Assembly: GCA_963662605.1 (NCBI GenBank)
Contig: OY759785.1
Coordinates: 3,596,001 to 3,660,000, forward strand
Length of the DNA: 64,000 nt
Direction: 5' to 3'
Origin: G963662605 sp963662605
GTDB taxonomy: Bacteria > Bacteroidota > Ignavibacteria > Ignavibacteriales > Ignavibacteriaceae
The notes beneath the pieces are model-generated. The model saw only the letters and a list, made by a program, of their open reading frames with translations. It made no database searches and was not told the origin of the DNA. The translations under genes and the position numbers were made by a program. Within the stretch, counting starts at the first letter, position 1, and each line of letters opens with the position of its first letter. This document shows positions 9,955-17,445 of the stretch, in pieces.

Positions 9955-10606
9955 AGATCACTCCTTTGATTTGATTATTGTGAAAAATGTCCTAAATGTG
10001 AACAGCGGCTCCAAAACACGATGCAACTACTACCGGCAATAAAAAATATCCGATCATTCGTGAAATTCACTCTTTTCACTTCACAATCGAATATCTCCTG
10101 TCTGCAAATAATTACCGAGCACCTCTATTCAACATGTGTATAGAACTCATTTTATAAATTCAAAGTGCTAAAATAATTAATAAATGTCAAGAATATAATG
10201 TAGGAAAAAGCAATTAATTAGCTTGATTTAGCCAATATTTCACTCTACTTAATAAAATATTTTTTAATGTCAAGCGGATTAGAGCCTTATTTTTGTTGAC
10301 CGCAATTTGGCTTTTACCTTAATTAGTTATGAAATAGTCGGCGTGTAAATTCCTTTCCGGAAATTTCCGGCGATATTTGTCCCCTCATGTTTCGTTTTTC
10401 ACTCCGGAAAAATTACCCAAGAGGTATTATCGGTGGATTATTTTTTTCTTTTTTGATAGACCGGTGACGATTTACGATATTGGTTTTAGTGCAATCGCGA
10501 GTCCTTCTGTTATTAAAAATATATTTATATTATATGCGAAGAGATGGAATTCTTTCTCAGCGTACCATATATTCAACCGGGCACAAGATAAGAAAAGGAG
10601 ATTTTT
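9955..10606. other. Divergent intergenic region without a gene
   Basis: This 652-base AT-rich stretch lies between the minus-strand TonB receptor and the plus-strand inhibitor gene. It must hold both promoters. I see a possible -35-like TTGACA on the minus strand near 10183-10188 but no convincing -10 at the right distance, and no recognisable riboswitch. A short palindromic run (TTTCCGGAAATTTCCGG) lies near 10354-10370. A strong AGGAG precedes the 10607 start. Confidence 0.4.
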
Positions 10607-10999
10607 ATGAAAGCATACACCATTGTTCTATGTTTATTGGTCGCTGAATTTTGCGGATGTGTAAAATCGGAATTAGATAACGCTCCTCAGTTTGGCCCCA
10701 GGGAGAAATATACCATCTCGGTTGGTGATACAATCGCCTTTAGTTTATCATCTAATCCGACAACCGGATATAGCTGGGGGTGGTTGAATCAGGATGCCGT
10801 GAGTATCGTGACATCGCCGGGTTCGCAGTACACCATGGATAAAACCAATGAAAAAGGAGTTGTCGGCAGAGGCGGCAGGGAAATATGGAAATTTATCGGG
10901 GTCAAAAACGGCTCCGACACCATCAGACTCGGCTACCGGAGACCTTGGGAGTCGGTTCAGCCGGTGAAATCGGAAACTATTTTCATCCGCGTGCATTAA
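10607..10999 (+). CDS. Chagasin-like (family I42) cysteine protease inhibitor, probable lipoprotein
   Basis: A 130-residue protein with an N-terminal hydrophobic segment and Cys18, a plausible lipidation site although the lipobox is not canonical. All three inhibitory loops of the I42 family are visible: NPTTGYSW at 50-57, GRGGREIW at 87-94 and RRPW at 111-114. Family members block papain-like C1 peptidases by wedging these loops into the active-site cleft. The ribosome-binding site AGGAG is well placed. No C1 peptidase is encoded nearby, so the target could be a secreted or foreign protease, or a host enzyme elsewhere in the genome. Confidence 0.88.
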   Translation: MKAYTIVLCLLVAEFCGCVKSELDNAPQFGPREKYTISVGDTIAFSLSSNPTTGYSWGWLNQDAVSIVTSPGSQYTMDKTNEKGVVGRGGREIWKFIGVKNGSDTIRLGYRRPWESVQPVKSETIFIRVH

Positions 11000-11177
11000 A
11001 TATTTTTGAACGTTATCTATTAGAGCAAAATTAATTATGCGAAACTTTGTTCAAAATTAACATTCGTGTATTTTAATTATTATTTATTTTTGTTTTATAC
11101 CGAACGTTCCTCTGTACTGATGCATGCGTCAGGAATTGTGTTTGAACTTGACTTGTATAAACTATATGGGATACATT

Positions 11178-12734
11178 ATGCTGCACCATCCGGCAAAAAT
11201 TCGACTGCTGAATGACATCATTGAGCGGTACGCCAGGCAGACACCAGAAAAAACAGCGCTAATTTGTGAAAATTGCCGATTATCTTATAGAGAAATAAAC
11301 AAGATGTCCGACCGTCTCGCCAATGCCCTTGTTAAAAACGGCGTTGAGCGGGGTGACCGGGTTCTCTTTTATCTGATGAACGGCTCCGAACTTGTTATCA
11401 GTTTTTTTGCCGCCCTCAAAGCCAACGCTATTTGTTCCGTTAACGATTATGCGAACAATCTTGAAACCCTTCAGAAAATTGCAACCGACTGCGGAGCAAA
11501 ATGTATTATTACCTTTGACTACCATCTGGATGCCGTCCGTAATTTGTTTCAAACCACTCCATCCATGCGCTTCGCGGTCCTTACCGGGCATCAAGCTTAT
11601 GATGATGATGCAAAAATACTCTCATTCGAAAACATCCAAAAAACGTACCCGGCTGAATGCCCTGCCCCAAAAAGCATTGACTGCGATATTGCATATCTAT
11701 TATATACTTCAGGCAGTACGGGCGTAAACAAGGGCGTATTAACTTCTCATCGAAGTGCGCTTTTTAATGTTGAAAGCAGTATTGATCTCTTTAACATTGA
11801 TGATGAGGTTATCCATGCACTGCCCCTGCCTATTTCTTTTGCGCCGGGAATGAATCAATTTTTATATACCATGCGCATGGGCGGGACTCTTGTTCTTGAA
11901 AAATCATTCGCATTTCCGAATGTCGTTCTGAAAAGAATGGCCGCCGAAAAAGTTACCGGTATGGGCTGCGTTCCAACAATACTATCAATCATGATGAACA
12001 TGGATCTGACAAAATACGATTTAAGCAGTTTGCGATATATGGTGAGCTCGGGTGCGGTTGTTCCGCCAAGCATCATACGGCTGCTTCACGAAAAACTACC
12101 GGACGTTTCGTTTTTCTCTATGTACGGAATGGCAGAGGCTTCGTGTTCCCTGTGCCTTGATCCCGCTCAGCTTCTGATTCGTCCGACATCAGTCGGGAAA
12201 CCTTTCCCCGGTATGGAGGGTTGGATTCAGGATGAAGACGGTAACCGGCTTGGGCCGAATGAGTTCGGTGAATTGGTTATGCGCGGAACGCACGTCCGCA
12301 ACGGCTATTGGAACGATCCTGATTCTTCTGCACGGCGATTCAAAAACGGATTATTACCGGGCGAACTCATTTGTCATACCGGCGATGTATTTACCATAGA
12401 CGAAGAAGGTTACTTTTATTTTGTCGCGAGAAAAGATGAGATTATCAAGAGCGGTGCAAAGAAGGTCGTACCGAAAGAAATTGAAAATGCCTTGTACAAA
12501 ATGGAAGGCGTTATCGAAGCCGCCACAATCGGAGTTCCGGACGATTTACTTGGAAAAGTAATAAAAGCATTTGTCGTGTTCAACGAAGAACATCGCGGAA
12601 AGGTTTCCGTGGACGATATTATGCACCACTGCACAAAAACTCTCGAGGCGTTCAAAGTACCTCATTACATTGAAGTCTGTGATGCTTTACCAAAAACATC
12701 AAGCGGAAAGATAAAAAAGACCGACTTACGGTAG
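11178..12734 (+). CDS. Adenylate-forming acyl-CoA synthetase / acyl-AMP ligase
   Basis: A 518-residue class I adenylate-forming enzyme. Visible motifs: phosphate loop YLLYTSGSTGVNKG (near 170-183), SMYGMAEAS, the hinge region with CHTGDVF and the catalytic Lys motif KTSSGKIKKTDLR at the C-terminus. It activates a carboxylate as acyl-AMP and probably transfers it to CoA or a carrier. I prefer the ATG at 11178 because the family N-terminus (LLNDIIERYARQTPEKTALI) begins just after it and a GGGA lies 7 bases upstream; an upstream in-frame start at 11124 would add 18 unusual residues. The substrate is unknown and no carrier protein is adjacent. Confidence 0.9.
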   Translation: MLHHPAKIRLLNDIIERYARQTPEKTALICENCRLSYREINKMSDRLANALVKNGVERGDRVLFYLMNGSELVISFFAALKANAICSVNDYANNLETLQKIATDCGAKCIITFDYHLDAVRNLFQTTPSMRFAVLTGHQAYDDDAKILSFENIQKTYPAECPAPKSIDCDIAYLLYTSGSTGVNKGVLTSHRSALFNVESSIDLFNIDDEVIHALPLPISFAPGMNQFLYTMRMGGTLVLEKSFAFPNVVLKRMAAEKVTGMGCVPTILSIMMNMDLTKYDLSSLRYMVSSGAVVPPSIIRLLHEKLPDVSFFSMYGMAEASCSLCLDPAQLLIRPTSVGKPFPGMEGWIQDEDGNRLGPNEFGELVMRGTHVRNGYWNDPDSSARRFKNGLLPGELICHTGDVFTIDEEGYFYFVARKDEIIKSGAKKVVPKEIENALYKMEGVIEAATIGVPDDLLGKVIKAFVVFNEEHRGKVSVDDIMHHCTKTLEAFKVPHYIEVCDALPKTSSGKIKKTDLR

Positions 12735-12850
12735 AACAAGCATTACCTGTTTCGTTCCCTGTACGAATTCGCAATATTTAATGATATTATGATATTACAC
12801 CGCCGCCTGTGTACTTCACACACAAGCACAAAGATATGGCAATGTAATTC
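12735..12850. other. Spacer upstream of the methyltransferase promoter
   Basis: First part of a 353-base gap between ligase and methyltransferase genes. It holds a short inverted repeat (TGTGTACTTCACACA region, about 12808-12824) without a clear T-tract. The rest of the gap holds the promoter listed separately and a 5' leader of about 200 bases with no recognised structure. Confidence 0.3.
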
Positions 12851-12879
12851 TTGCGCTCAAATAAAAATTTTTGTATAAT
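12851..12879 (+). promoter_or_regulatory. Sigma-70-like promoter for the methyltransferase gene
   Basis: TTGCGC (12851-12856), a 17-base AT-rich spacer, and a perfect TATAAT (12874-12879). It would give a leader of about 200 bases before the ATG at 13088. Judged by eye only. Confidence 0.6.
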
Positions 12880-13087
12880 TAAGAGCGTGATTCAGACACA
12901 GAACCCGATGAATTATTTATTGCCAACACGCCCCGTTATTTTTTTTACGCTGTTAGTACATTGAATTTGATTTTAGCTGTTATACCGTTCTCTTATCCTT
13001 AATCATGCAACTCCAATTTGCAATACATCTTTGCCGTGTTATATGCAGGCAAAGCCGGATTATATTAATATACGCACTGGAGATACC

Positions 13088-13813
13088 ATGGCGGAACTGT
13101 ATCTGCTCACTAAAGAGTGGGAAGATTTTTGGCACTTTTTTCCCGGAAAATTTTCCGATAGAGATTTTCTCCGGCAGGTAGGAAAAACATACAAGGGCAA
13201 GCCGATTGACGAAACTCAATTTAATTTGCTTGTTTCTCATTTGTATAAAAATCTGGACCCGGCCGAAGACGATAGAATACTTGATGTCTGTTGCGGGAAT
13301 GGTCTGCTTACTTCTATTATATCGAACACCTGCAAACATGTGGTGGGAATTGATTTTTCTTCTGCGTTGATAAACATAGCGCGAAGACACAACCGGGCAG
13401 ATAATATATCCTACCATAGACGGGATGCCTTAGCCATCAATGAAGAGATTCTCTACGGAAACAAACCATTCAGCAAATTGTATATGTATGAAGCCCTGCA
13501 ACACTTTCGGGAGGATCAGCTGCCGGACTTACTCAGCTCCATTAAGAAAATTTCCATACATCCGCTCCGGTTTTATATGGCAAGCATTTTAGACAAAGAT
13601 AGAATTGATAATTTTTACAATACAGCGGGACTTAAAGCACAATACAATCGTGAAAAGAACGAAAAGCTGCTTTTAGGCACGTGGTGGGAAAAAGAACAGA
13701 TAAAGCAAGTCTGCGCCGAACACGACTTGAGCTGCAATTTTATCGCGCAGCCGGAAAATTTGTACACAGCACATTACCGGTTCGATGTGCTGATAAAAAG
13801 TAATGAAGGTTAA
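13088..13813 (+). CDS. Class I SAM-dependent methyltransferase
   Basis: A 241-residue protein with the Rossmann methyltransferase motif I LDVCCGNG (65-72), an acidic motif II in VVGIDFSSALINIARRH, and YMYEALQHF in the motif IV region. I chose the ATG at 13088 because GGAGA lies just before it and the fold begins soon after; an upstream in-frame ATG at 13031 lacks a ribosome-binding site. The acceptor is unknown. Own promoter, same direction as the ligase gene, so joint function is possible but not shown. Confidence 0.85.
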   Translation: MAELYLLTKEWEDFWHFFPGKFSDRDFLRQVGKTYKGKPIDETQFNLLVSHLYKNLDPAEDDRILDVCCGNGLLTSIISNTCKHVVGIDFSSALINIARRHNRADNISYHRRDALAINEEILYGNKPFSKLYMYEALQHFREDQLPDLLSSIKKISIHPLRFYMASILDKDRIDNFYNTAGLKAQYNREKNEKLLLGTWWEKEQIKQVCAEHDLSCNFIAQPENLYTAHYRFDVLIKSNEG

Positions 13814-13833
13814 GAAACCCGTTATAGCTTTAA

Positions 13834-15267
13834 TTACTTAATAACGACAAGCTTATTCGTTTTCGAATAACTGCCAGCCCGGATGCAATAAAGATAAATT
13901 CCCGACGGCAATCCTGCCGCGTTGAACTGTACCTGATACTGCCCTGCCGGTTTTTCTTCCTGCACAAGAGTTGCAACTTCATTTCCGATCATATCGAATA
14001 CTTTTAAATCAACAAATTGATGTGACGGCAAGCTGTACGTAATAGTAGTGCTCGGATTAAACGGGTTAGGATAATTCTGGCTTAATCCGTATCCCGATAT
14101 ATTCGTATTCGATTCAACAACTTCCGTCGGCACATTTGATTTTCCCTTGGTTAATGTATTCAACAATTTCCAGGGAGCTGTTGAAGATTCCGACGGTTTG
14201 GTGTAAATATAAAACTTGGAATCCGAATCAGAACAAAGATACATTCTATCACCAACCACCGCGATGCCTTCGCCCTGCGCAATGCTCTCAGACCATTCGC
14301 CAATCAGTGCGTAATCCATATTAACCTTCATGACCTTTTGCGATTCGTCGCTGATGATCCATAAGCATTGCAGCGTTGAATCATAACAAATATCAGAAAG
14401 ATCGGATGATAAAGATAGTGTCTTCCTTGAAATTTCAGTCCCGGTATGGGTTGCCAGTAAAGCAAGTGTCGGATTTTTTTCATTAAGCACGATGAAATTA
14501 TCATTCGGTAAACGCGTAACACCTTCGTAAGCGCTGTTGGTTGCGGAAGAAGTAACAATGGACCAGGATGCGCCTTTAACGCCACCCAGTGTATAACCCT
14601 GTACCCTGTAATTCCCCTCTTCAATAACAAACATCGTGTCGTAATTTTTGGAAAAAGTAATTCCCTCAAGGTCGCTGCTGCTGATAGTTGTCTGATGGAG
14701 AATATCACCCGCGAGTGAAAGCTCGTAGACAACACTCTGGTTATCTCCCACACAGAATAATGTCCCTCTCGCCGCGTTATACGCCAATCCGGAAGGCTCT
14801 TTTATATCAATTGTCCGTTCGGAAATTAAACTGAAGCCTGCGCCGGTATATGAGGCTCCGTCCGGTGTGCGGCCATACGATTGATTCGTTGCCATGGCGG
14901 CGAAAGTCACCGTATCTATCACACTGCCCAAAGCATTCTCCAACCACACGGTTTCACCGGAAGACGAAAGTCCGAACGCATCGGCAGCGCCGTCATCAGT
15001 CACCACCACATAAAATCCATGCGCGGCAATTGTTGTCCCGGATGGAATTGCTTTCTTCGTCTTGCCGCCACTCTGTCCGCCGCTATCGTAAATCTTGTAA
15101 CCCGAAATATCAACCGGATTGCTTGTCGTATTATAAAGCTCAATCCAATCCGGATCGGAAGTCGTTCCTCGTGAGTAAACCTCATTCATCACAACCGCCT
15201 GAGCGTGAACGGCGTGAAAGTTTGAAAGAAGAATTAAGAAGAATAATGTTGTTGTTAAAAATTTCAT
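13834..15267 (-). CDS. T9SS-sorted protein with lamin-tail and SdiA-regulated-like domains
   Basis: A 477-residue secreted protein. After the signal peptide comes a lamin-tail domain (roughly 26-130: VVMNEVYSRGTTSDPDWIEL, VDISGYKIYD, IAAHGFYVVV). A beta-propeller-like region of the SdiA-regulated type follows (roughly 150-380, EPSGLAYNAARGTLFCVGD). The C-terminal T9SS sorting domain starts GYGLSQNYPNPFNPSTTI and ends YCIRAGSYSKTNKLVVIK. The sorting tail marks it for export and cell-surface attachment. Lamin-tail domains are common in secreted bacterial proteins, often next to nuclease or phosphatase domains; here the partner is a propeller. No catalytic motif seen. Confidence 0.85.
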   Translation of the reverse strand: MKFLTTTLFFLILLSNFHAVHAQAVVMNEVYSRGTTSDPDWIELYNTTSNPVDISGYKIYDSGGQSGGKTKKAIPSGTTIAAHGFYVVVTDDGAADAFGLSSSGETVWLENALGSVIDTVTFAAMATNQSYGRTPDGASYTGAGFSLISERTIDIKEPSGLAYNAARGTLFCVGDNQSVVYELSLAGDILHQTTISSSDLEGITFSKNYDTMFVIEEGNYRVQGYTLGGVKGASWSIVTSSATNSAYEGVTRLPNDNFIVLNEKNPTLALLATHTGTEISRKTLSLSSDLSDICYDSTLQCLWIISDESQKVMKVNMDYALIGEWSESIAQGEGIAVVGDRMYLCSDSDSKFYIYTKPSESSTAPWKLLNTLTKGKSNVPTEVVESNTNISGYGLSQNYPNPFNPSTTITYSLPSHQFVDLKVFDMIGNEVATLVQEEKPAGQYQVQFNAAGLPSGIYLYCIRAGSYSKTNKLVVIK

Positions 15268-15311
15268 ATGTGCATTCTTTAACTTCTATGAGGAAATTGC
15301 GGAAAAAATTG

Positions 15312-15363
15312 TACCCTCGAGAAGAATCGAACTTCCGTCCCGATGCTTCGGGATTAGGAAACT
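15312..15363 (-). pseudogene. Duplicated 3' half of tRNA-Arg with palindrome, fused to the GIY-YIG gene end
   Basis: In minus orientation this reads AGTTTCCTAA (identical to the anticodon-loop region of the intact tRNA-Arg), then the palindrome TCCCGAAGCATCGGGA (15338-15353), then the T-arm and acceptor 3' strand of tRNA-Arg through position 15312. A 31-base block (15307-15337) is identical to 15628-15658 at the intact tRNA. The stop codon TAA of the nuclease gene (15354-15356) is part of the copied anticodon loop. It lacks a 5' half, so it cannot be a functional tRNA. Confidence 0.85.
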
Positions 15364-15611
15364 TGATATTCTCCGGAGATAACTTTTTCGATGAAGACTC
15401 GGCTCTTCATTTTCTTTATCATTTTTTCAGCCGCAGCAGCACCGCCTTTATCTTGAAATGTTTGCGAAAATACAAGTACCCACGGCCGGTATCTTGCAGT
15501 AAAACCTTTTTCAATTGTGTTGTGGTATTTCAAACGATTTTCCGGATTTTCAGAAATACCTACATAATATGTACCTGATTTTTCTGATCGCAAAATATAA
15601 AGATAGTACAT
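15354..15611 (-). CDS. Stand-alone GIY-YIG nuclease domain protein
   Basis: An 85-residue single-domain protein of the UhpC/YhbQ-like GIY-YIG group. The two half motifs are YLYIL (3-7) and YYVG (15-18); the conserved Arg is R26, and the catalytic Glu is probably E62 in AAEKMIKK. Family members cut or nick DNA. A strong GGAGG lies 4 bases before the ATG, and the gene begins only 21 bases after the 3' end of the intact tRNA-Arg, so it is probably co-transcribed with it. It is flanked by 31-base direct repeats of the tRNA 3' end, the arrangement expected of a small element inserted at a tRNA gene. Confidence 0.88.
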   Translation of the reverse strand: MYYLYILRSEKSGTYYVGISENPENRLKYHNTIEKGFTARYRPWVLVFSQTFQDKGGAAAAEKMIKKMKSRVFIEKVISGEYQVS

Positions 15612-15632
15612 ATAACCTCCCCGACTGAATTG

Positions 15633-15705
15633 TACCCTCGAGAAGAATCGAACTTCCGACCAATAGTTTAGGAAACTACTGCTCTATCCACTGAGCTACG
15701 AGGGC
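15633..15705 (-). tRNA. tRNA-Arg (anticodon CCT)
   Basis: A 73-base cloverleaf: acceptor GCCCTCG pairing with CGAGGGT (first pair G-U), D-arm GCTC/GAGC, anticodon arm GTAGT-TTCCTAA-ACTAT, T-arm with TTCGATT loop and discriminator A. Loop positions 34-36 read CCT, which decodes AGG. CCA is not encoded. It is the intact copy among three tRNA-Arg-derived sequences at this locus. Confidence 0.95.
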
Positions 15706-15719
15706 AACTAATACTTATT

Positions 15720-15795
15720 TCGAACTTCCGTCCCGATGCTTCGGGATTAGCAAACTACTGCTCTATCCACTGATCCGCCTGGGCGGAACGAGGGC
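15720..15795 (-). pseudogene. Degenerate tRNA-Arg copy carrying two palindromes
   Basis: In minus orientation it begins GCCCTCGT like the intact tRNA. Then TCCGCCCAGGCGGA (15774-15787) replaces the first bases of the D-stem, followed by TCAGTGGATAGAGCAGTAGT as in the real gene. TCCCGAAGCATCGGGA (15731-15746) replaces the 3' side of the anticodon stem and the variable loop. The copy ends inside the T-loop at TTCGA; the 3' T-stem and acceptor strand are missing. It lies 14 bases upstream of the intact tRNA-Arg in the same orientation. Confidence 0.85.
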
Positions 15796-15917
15796 AAAAT
15801 CTATAATGTAAATTTACGAATTCCCGCGGATATTTTCTGTATAAATTCAAAATCAGTTGCGAGAGGATTTGGGATATGTGTAAGAAATATTTTTGCCGAA
15901 TATGAACTGATTCTCAA

Positions 15918-16386
15918 CTTCCTAACCCATGAGTTAAGAGTCTGTTGCGTAAGTCAATGCAGCTCATCATTAACACGGCCTTTTGCACAGCATCCCGTGG
16001 ATAAGGCCGTGAGATGGAATGCCTCCAACATCCCAGACTTTAGTCCAACCAAGATGTGTTTTGGGACTAAAGTCCAACTCTCGGGTTCCTTCCTTCCACG
16101 GTCTAAAGAGTCTGTTGCATAACACAAATATTCTTAGAAACGGCAGAGCCGTGTCAGCCAAATAGCAAAGTTGCGGCATCATATCAGGGAGCTCTGACCG
16201 GAGCGGCTCATTTGAACCTGATTTGATATATATGTGAGCCGTGCCTTCGGCACTCCAACCAAATGCTCAGATTTATTACTATTAAGCTGCCGCGTCTGCG
16301 ACGCTCATGAGTTATGCAACACACTCTAAAGACCGTGGTTAATGAAAAAAGTTCTGCAACACGCTCTTAACTCATGGGTTAGGAAG
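15918..16386. repeat. Non-coding 469-bp element with 31-bp terminal inverted repeats
   Basis: The ends 15918-15948 and 16356-16386 are inverted copies differing at two of 31 positions. The interior is a chain of short hairpins (GACTTTAGTCC at 16036-16046 with its inverse at 16064-16075, ACGGCAGAGCCGT near 16140, AGCGGCTCA/TGAGCCGT). Blocks are shared with the element at 32054-32397 and the left part with 32466-32655. No credible ORF is inside. It resembles a MITE-like or composite palindromic repeat. Confidence 0.8.
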
Positions 16387-16442
16387 ACGAGCAAGCAATA
16401 CATTTATCGTACGCTTGGGGAATGTCTGTTATGAGAGAATTG

Positions 16443-17189
16443 TCAATTCCTGAAATTCATATTCATCAACGGCAGCCATCTGCACCAGCCGCAATTATTT
16501 TCCGCGACATTCAAAATACCGATTTGCACTCCATGGAGTTCTTTTGCATGGTTGTACAGGGCGATTGAGATTCCATTCATCTGCCGGATGTTTGTATAGC
16601 CGCCGACAGCGACACCTGAAAAGCGTCCGGCACCAAGATATCCGCAAGTAAATGCTGCGCCGCGAATATTACCTTCAGTACCGATGGCAAATCCGCTGAC
16701 TACAACTCCTTTGATGCATCTCTTCGCTCCGGCAGACAAACCGGCGATAGTGACTCCCACGCTTTTTTCCGCAAATACGAACAGGCCGCAGATTGACAGT
16801 CCGCTGATATTGCCGCTCGCGCCGAGCACTCCCCCGGTAAGATTCAAACCGTATAGATTGTGGTGAGCGCCGACACCCAGGAGCCCAATATTGATGGGCT
16901 GCAATGAGCCGCCGGTGGGTATGATACCTAAGCTTAAGCCGTTAACAACAGCCTCTTGATTCTGATACAACTTTAACCAAAAGGTTATATTTATCCCGTT
17001 GGTTTCAACTACGTGTCTATCTGCGAAATTGAATCGTAAGCCTGAAAATTGGGTGGAATTGCCAAAGCTGATTCCATAACCACGGACTGGAATATCAAAT
17101 GAGCTACTGTTGCCGGTGGTATCCTGAGCGAGTGCGGGTAGAATGGATATTGATAAAACGGCAATCAAAGAAATGATAAAATTTTTCAT
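16443..17189 (-). CDS. LA_2272-like surface repeat protein
   Basis: A 248-residue protein with a signal peptide (cut near LPALAQD). It consists of short degenerate glycine-rich repeats such as INIGLLGVG, LYGLNLTGG, ISGLSICGL, VGVTIAGLS, GVQIGILN. This pattern matches the LA_2272 surface repeat type found in spirochaetes and Bacteroidota, probably a repeated beta-strand or barrel surface protein. The C-terminus (WLPLMNMNFRN) is like the conserved end of that group. Function unknown. It lies next to the repeat element at 15918-16386. Confidence 0.65.
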   Translation of the reverse strand: MKNFIISLIAVLSISILPALAQDTTGNSSSFDIPVRGYGISFGNSTQFSGLRFNFADRHVVETNGINITFWLKLYQNQEAVVNGLSLGIIPTGGSLQPINIGLLGVGAHHNLYGLNLTGGVLGASGNISGLSICGLFVFAEKSVGVTIAGLSAGAKRCIKGVVVSGFAIGTEGNIRGAAFTCGYLGAGRFSGVAVGGYTNIRQMNGISIALYNHAKELHGVQIGILNVAENNCGWCRWLPLMNMNFRN

Positions 17190-17390
17190 GCGAACCCTTC
17201 CGAGAATTATAGAATATATATGATCCTATATTCGAGAGCAAAGTACATGCGACCACTCCCGGTCAGAAAGTCCCTATTACTACTAATAAATTTAATTGTT
17301 GGTGATAAAGTGCTGTTTATTTAGCTGAATGTCAAATAAGTATTTTCGCTTGTGACGCGTGCGCGCACAACGAGATTCGCAAATTTTACA

Positions 17391-17422
17391 AAAAAAGTCC
17401 GCCCCCACGGGGACGGACTTTC
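17391..17422 (-). terminator. Intrinsic terminator of the porU-like operon
   Basis: Inverted repeat AAAGTCCG.. / CGGACTTT with GC-rich core; in minus orientation it is followed by a run of T. It lies 24 bases after the stop of the barrel gene at 17446. Confidence 0.88.
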
Positions 17423-17445
17423 GCAATTTAAACTATCGGTTTTAC

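Noticed and set aside
10377..10610. A 77-codon open frame before the inhibitor gene
   Set aside because: AT-driven composition, no ribosome-binding site, and overlaps the region expected to carry the promoter.
14850..15578. A 242-codon plus-strand open frame
   Set aside because: Antisense to the lamin-tail protein and to the GIY-YIG gene, both of which have clear family motifs.
15312..15705. Group I intron in tRNA-Arg(CCT)
   Set aside because: The intact tRNA is uninterrupted, and between the copies there is only the short ORF with no room for or sign of an intron core.
15970..16182. A 70-codon minus-strand open frame within the 15.9-kb element
   Set aside because: Lies within inverted-repeat hairpin DNA, has no ribosome-binding site and no protein-like pattern.
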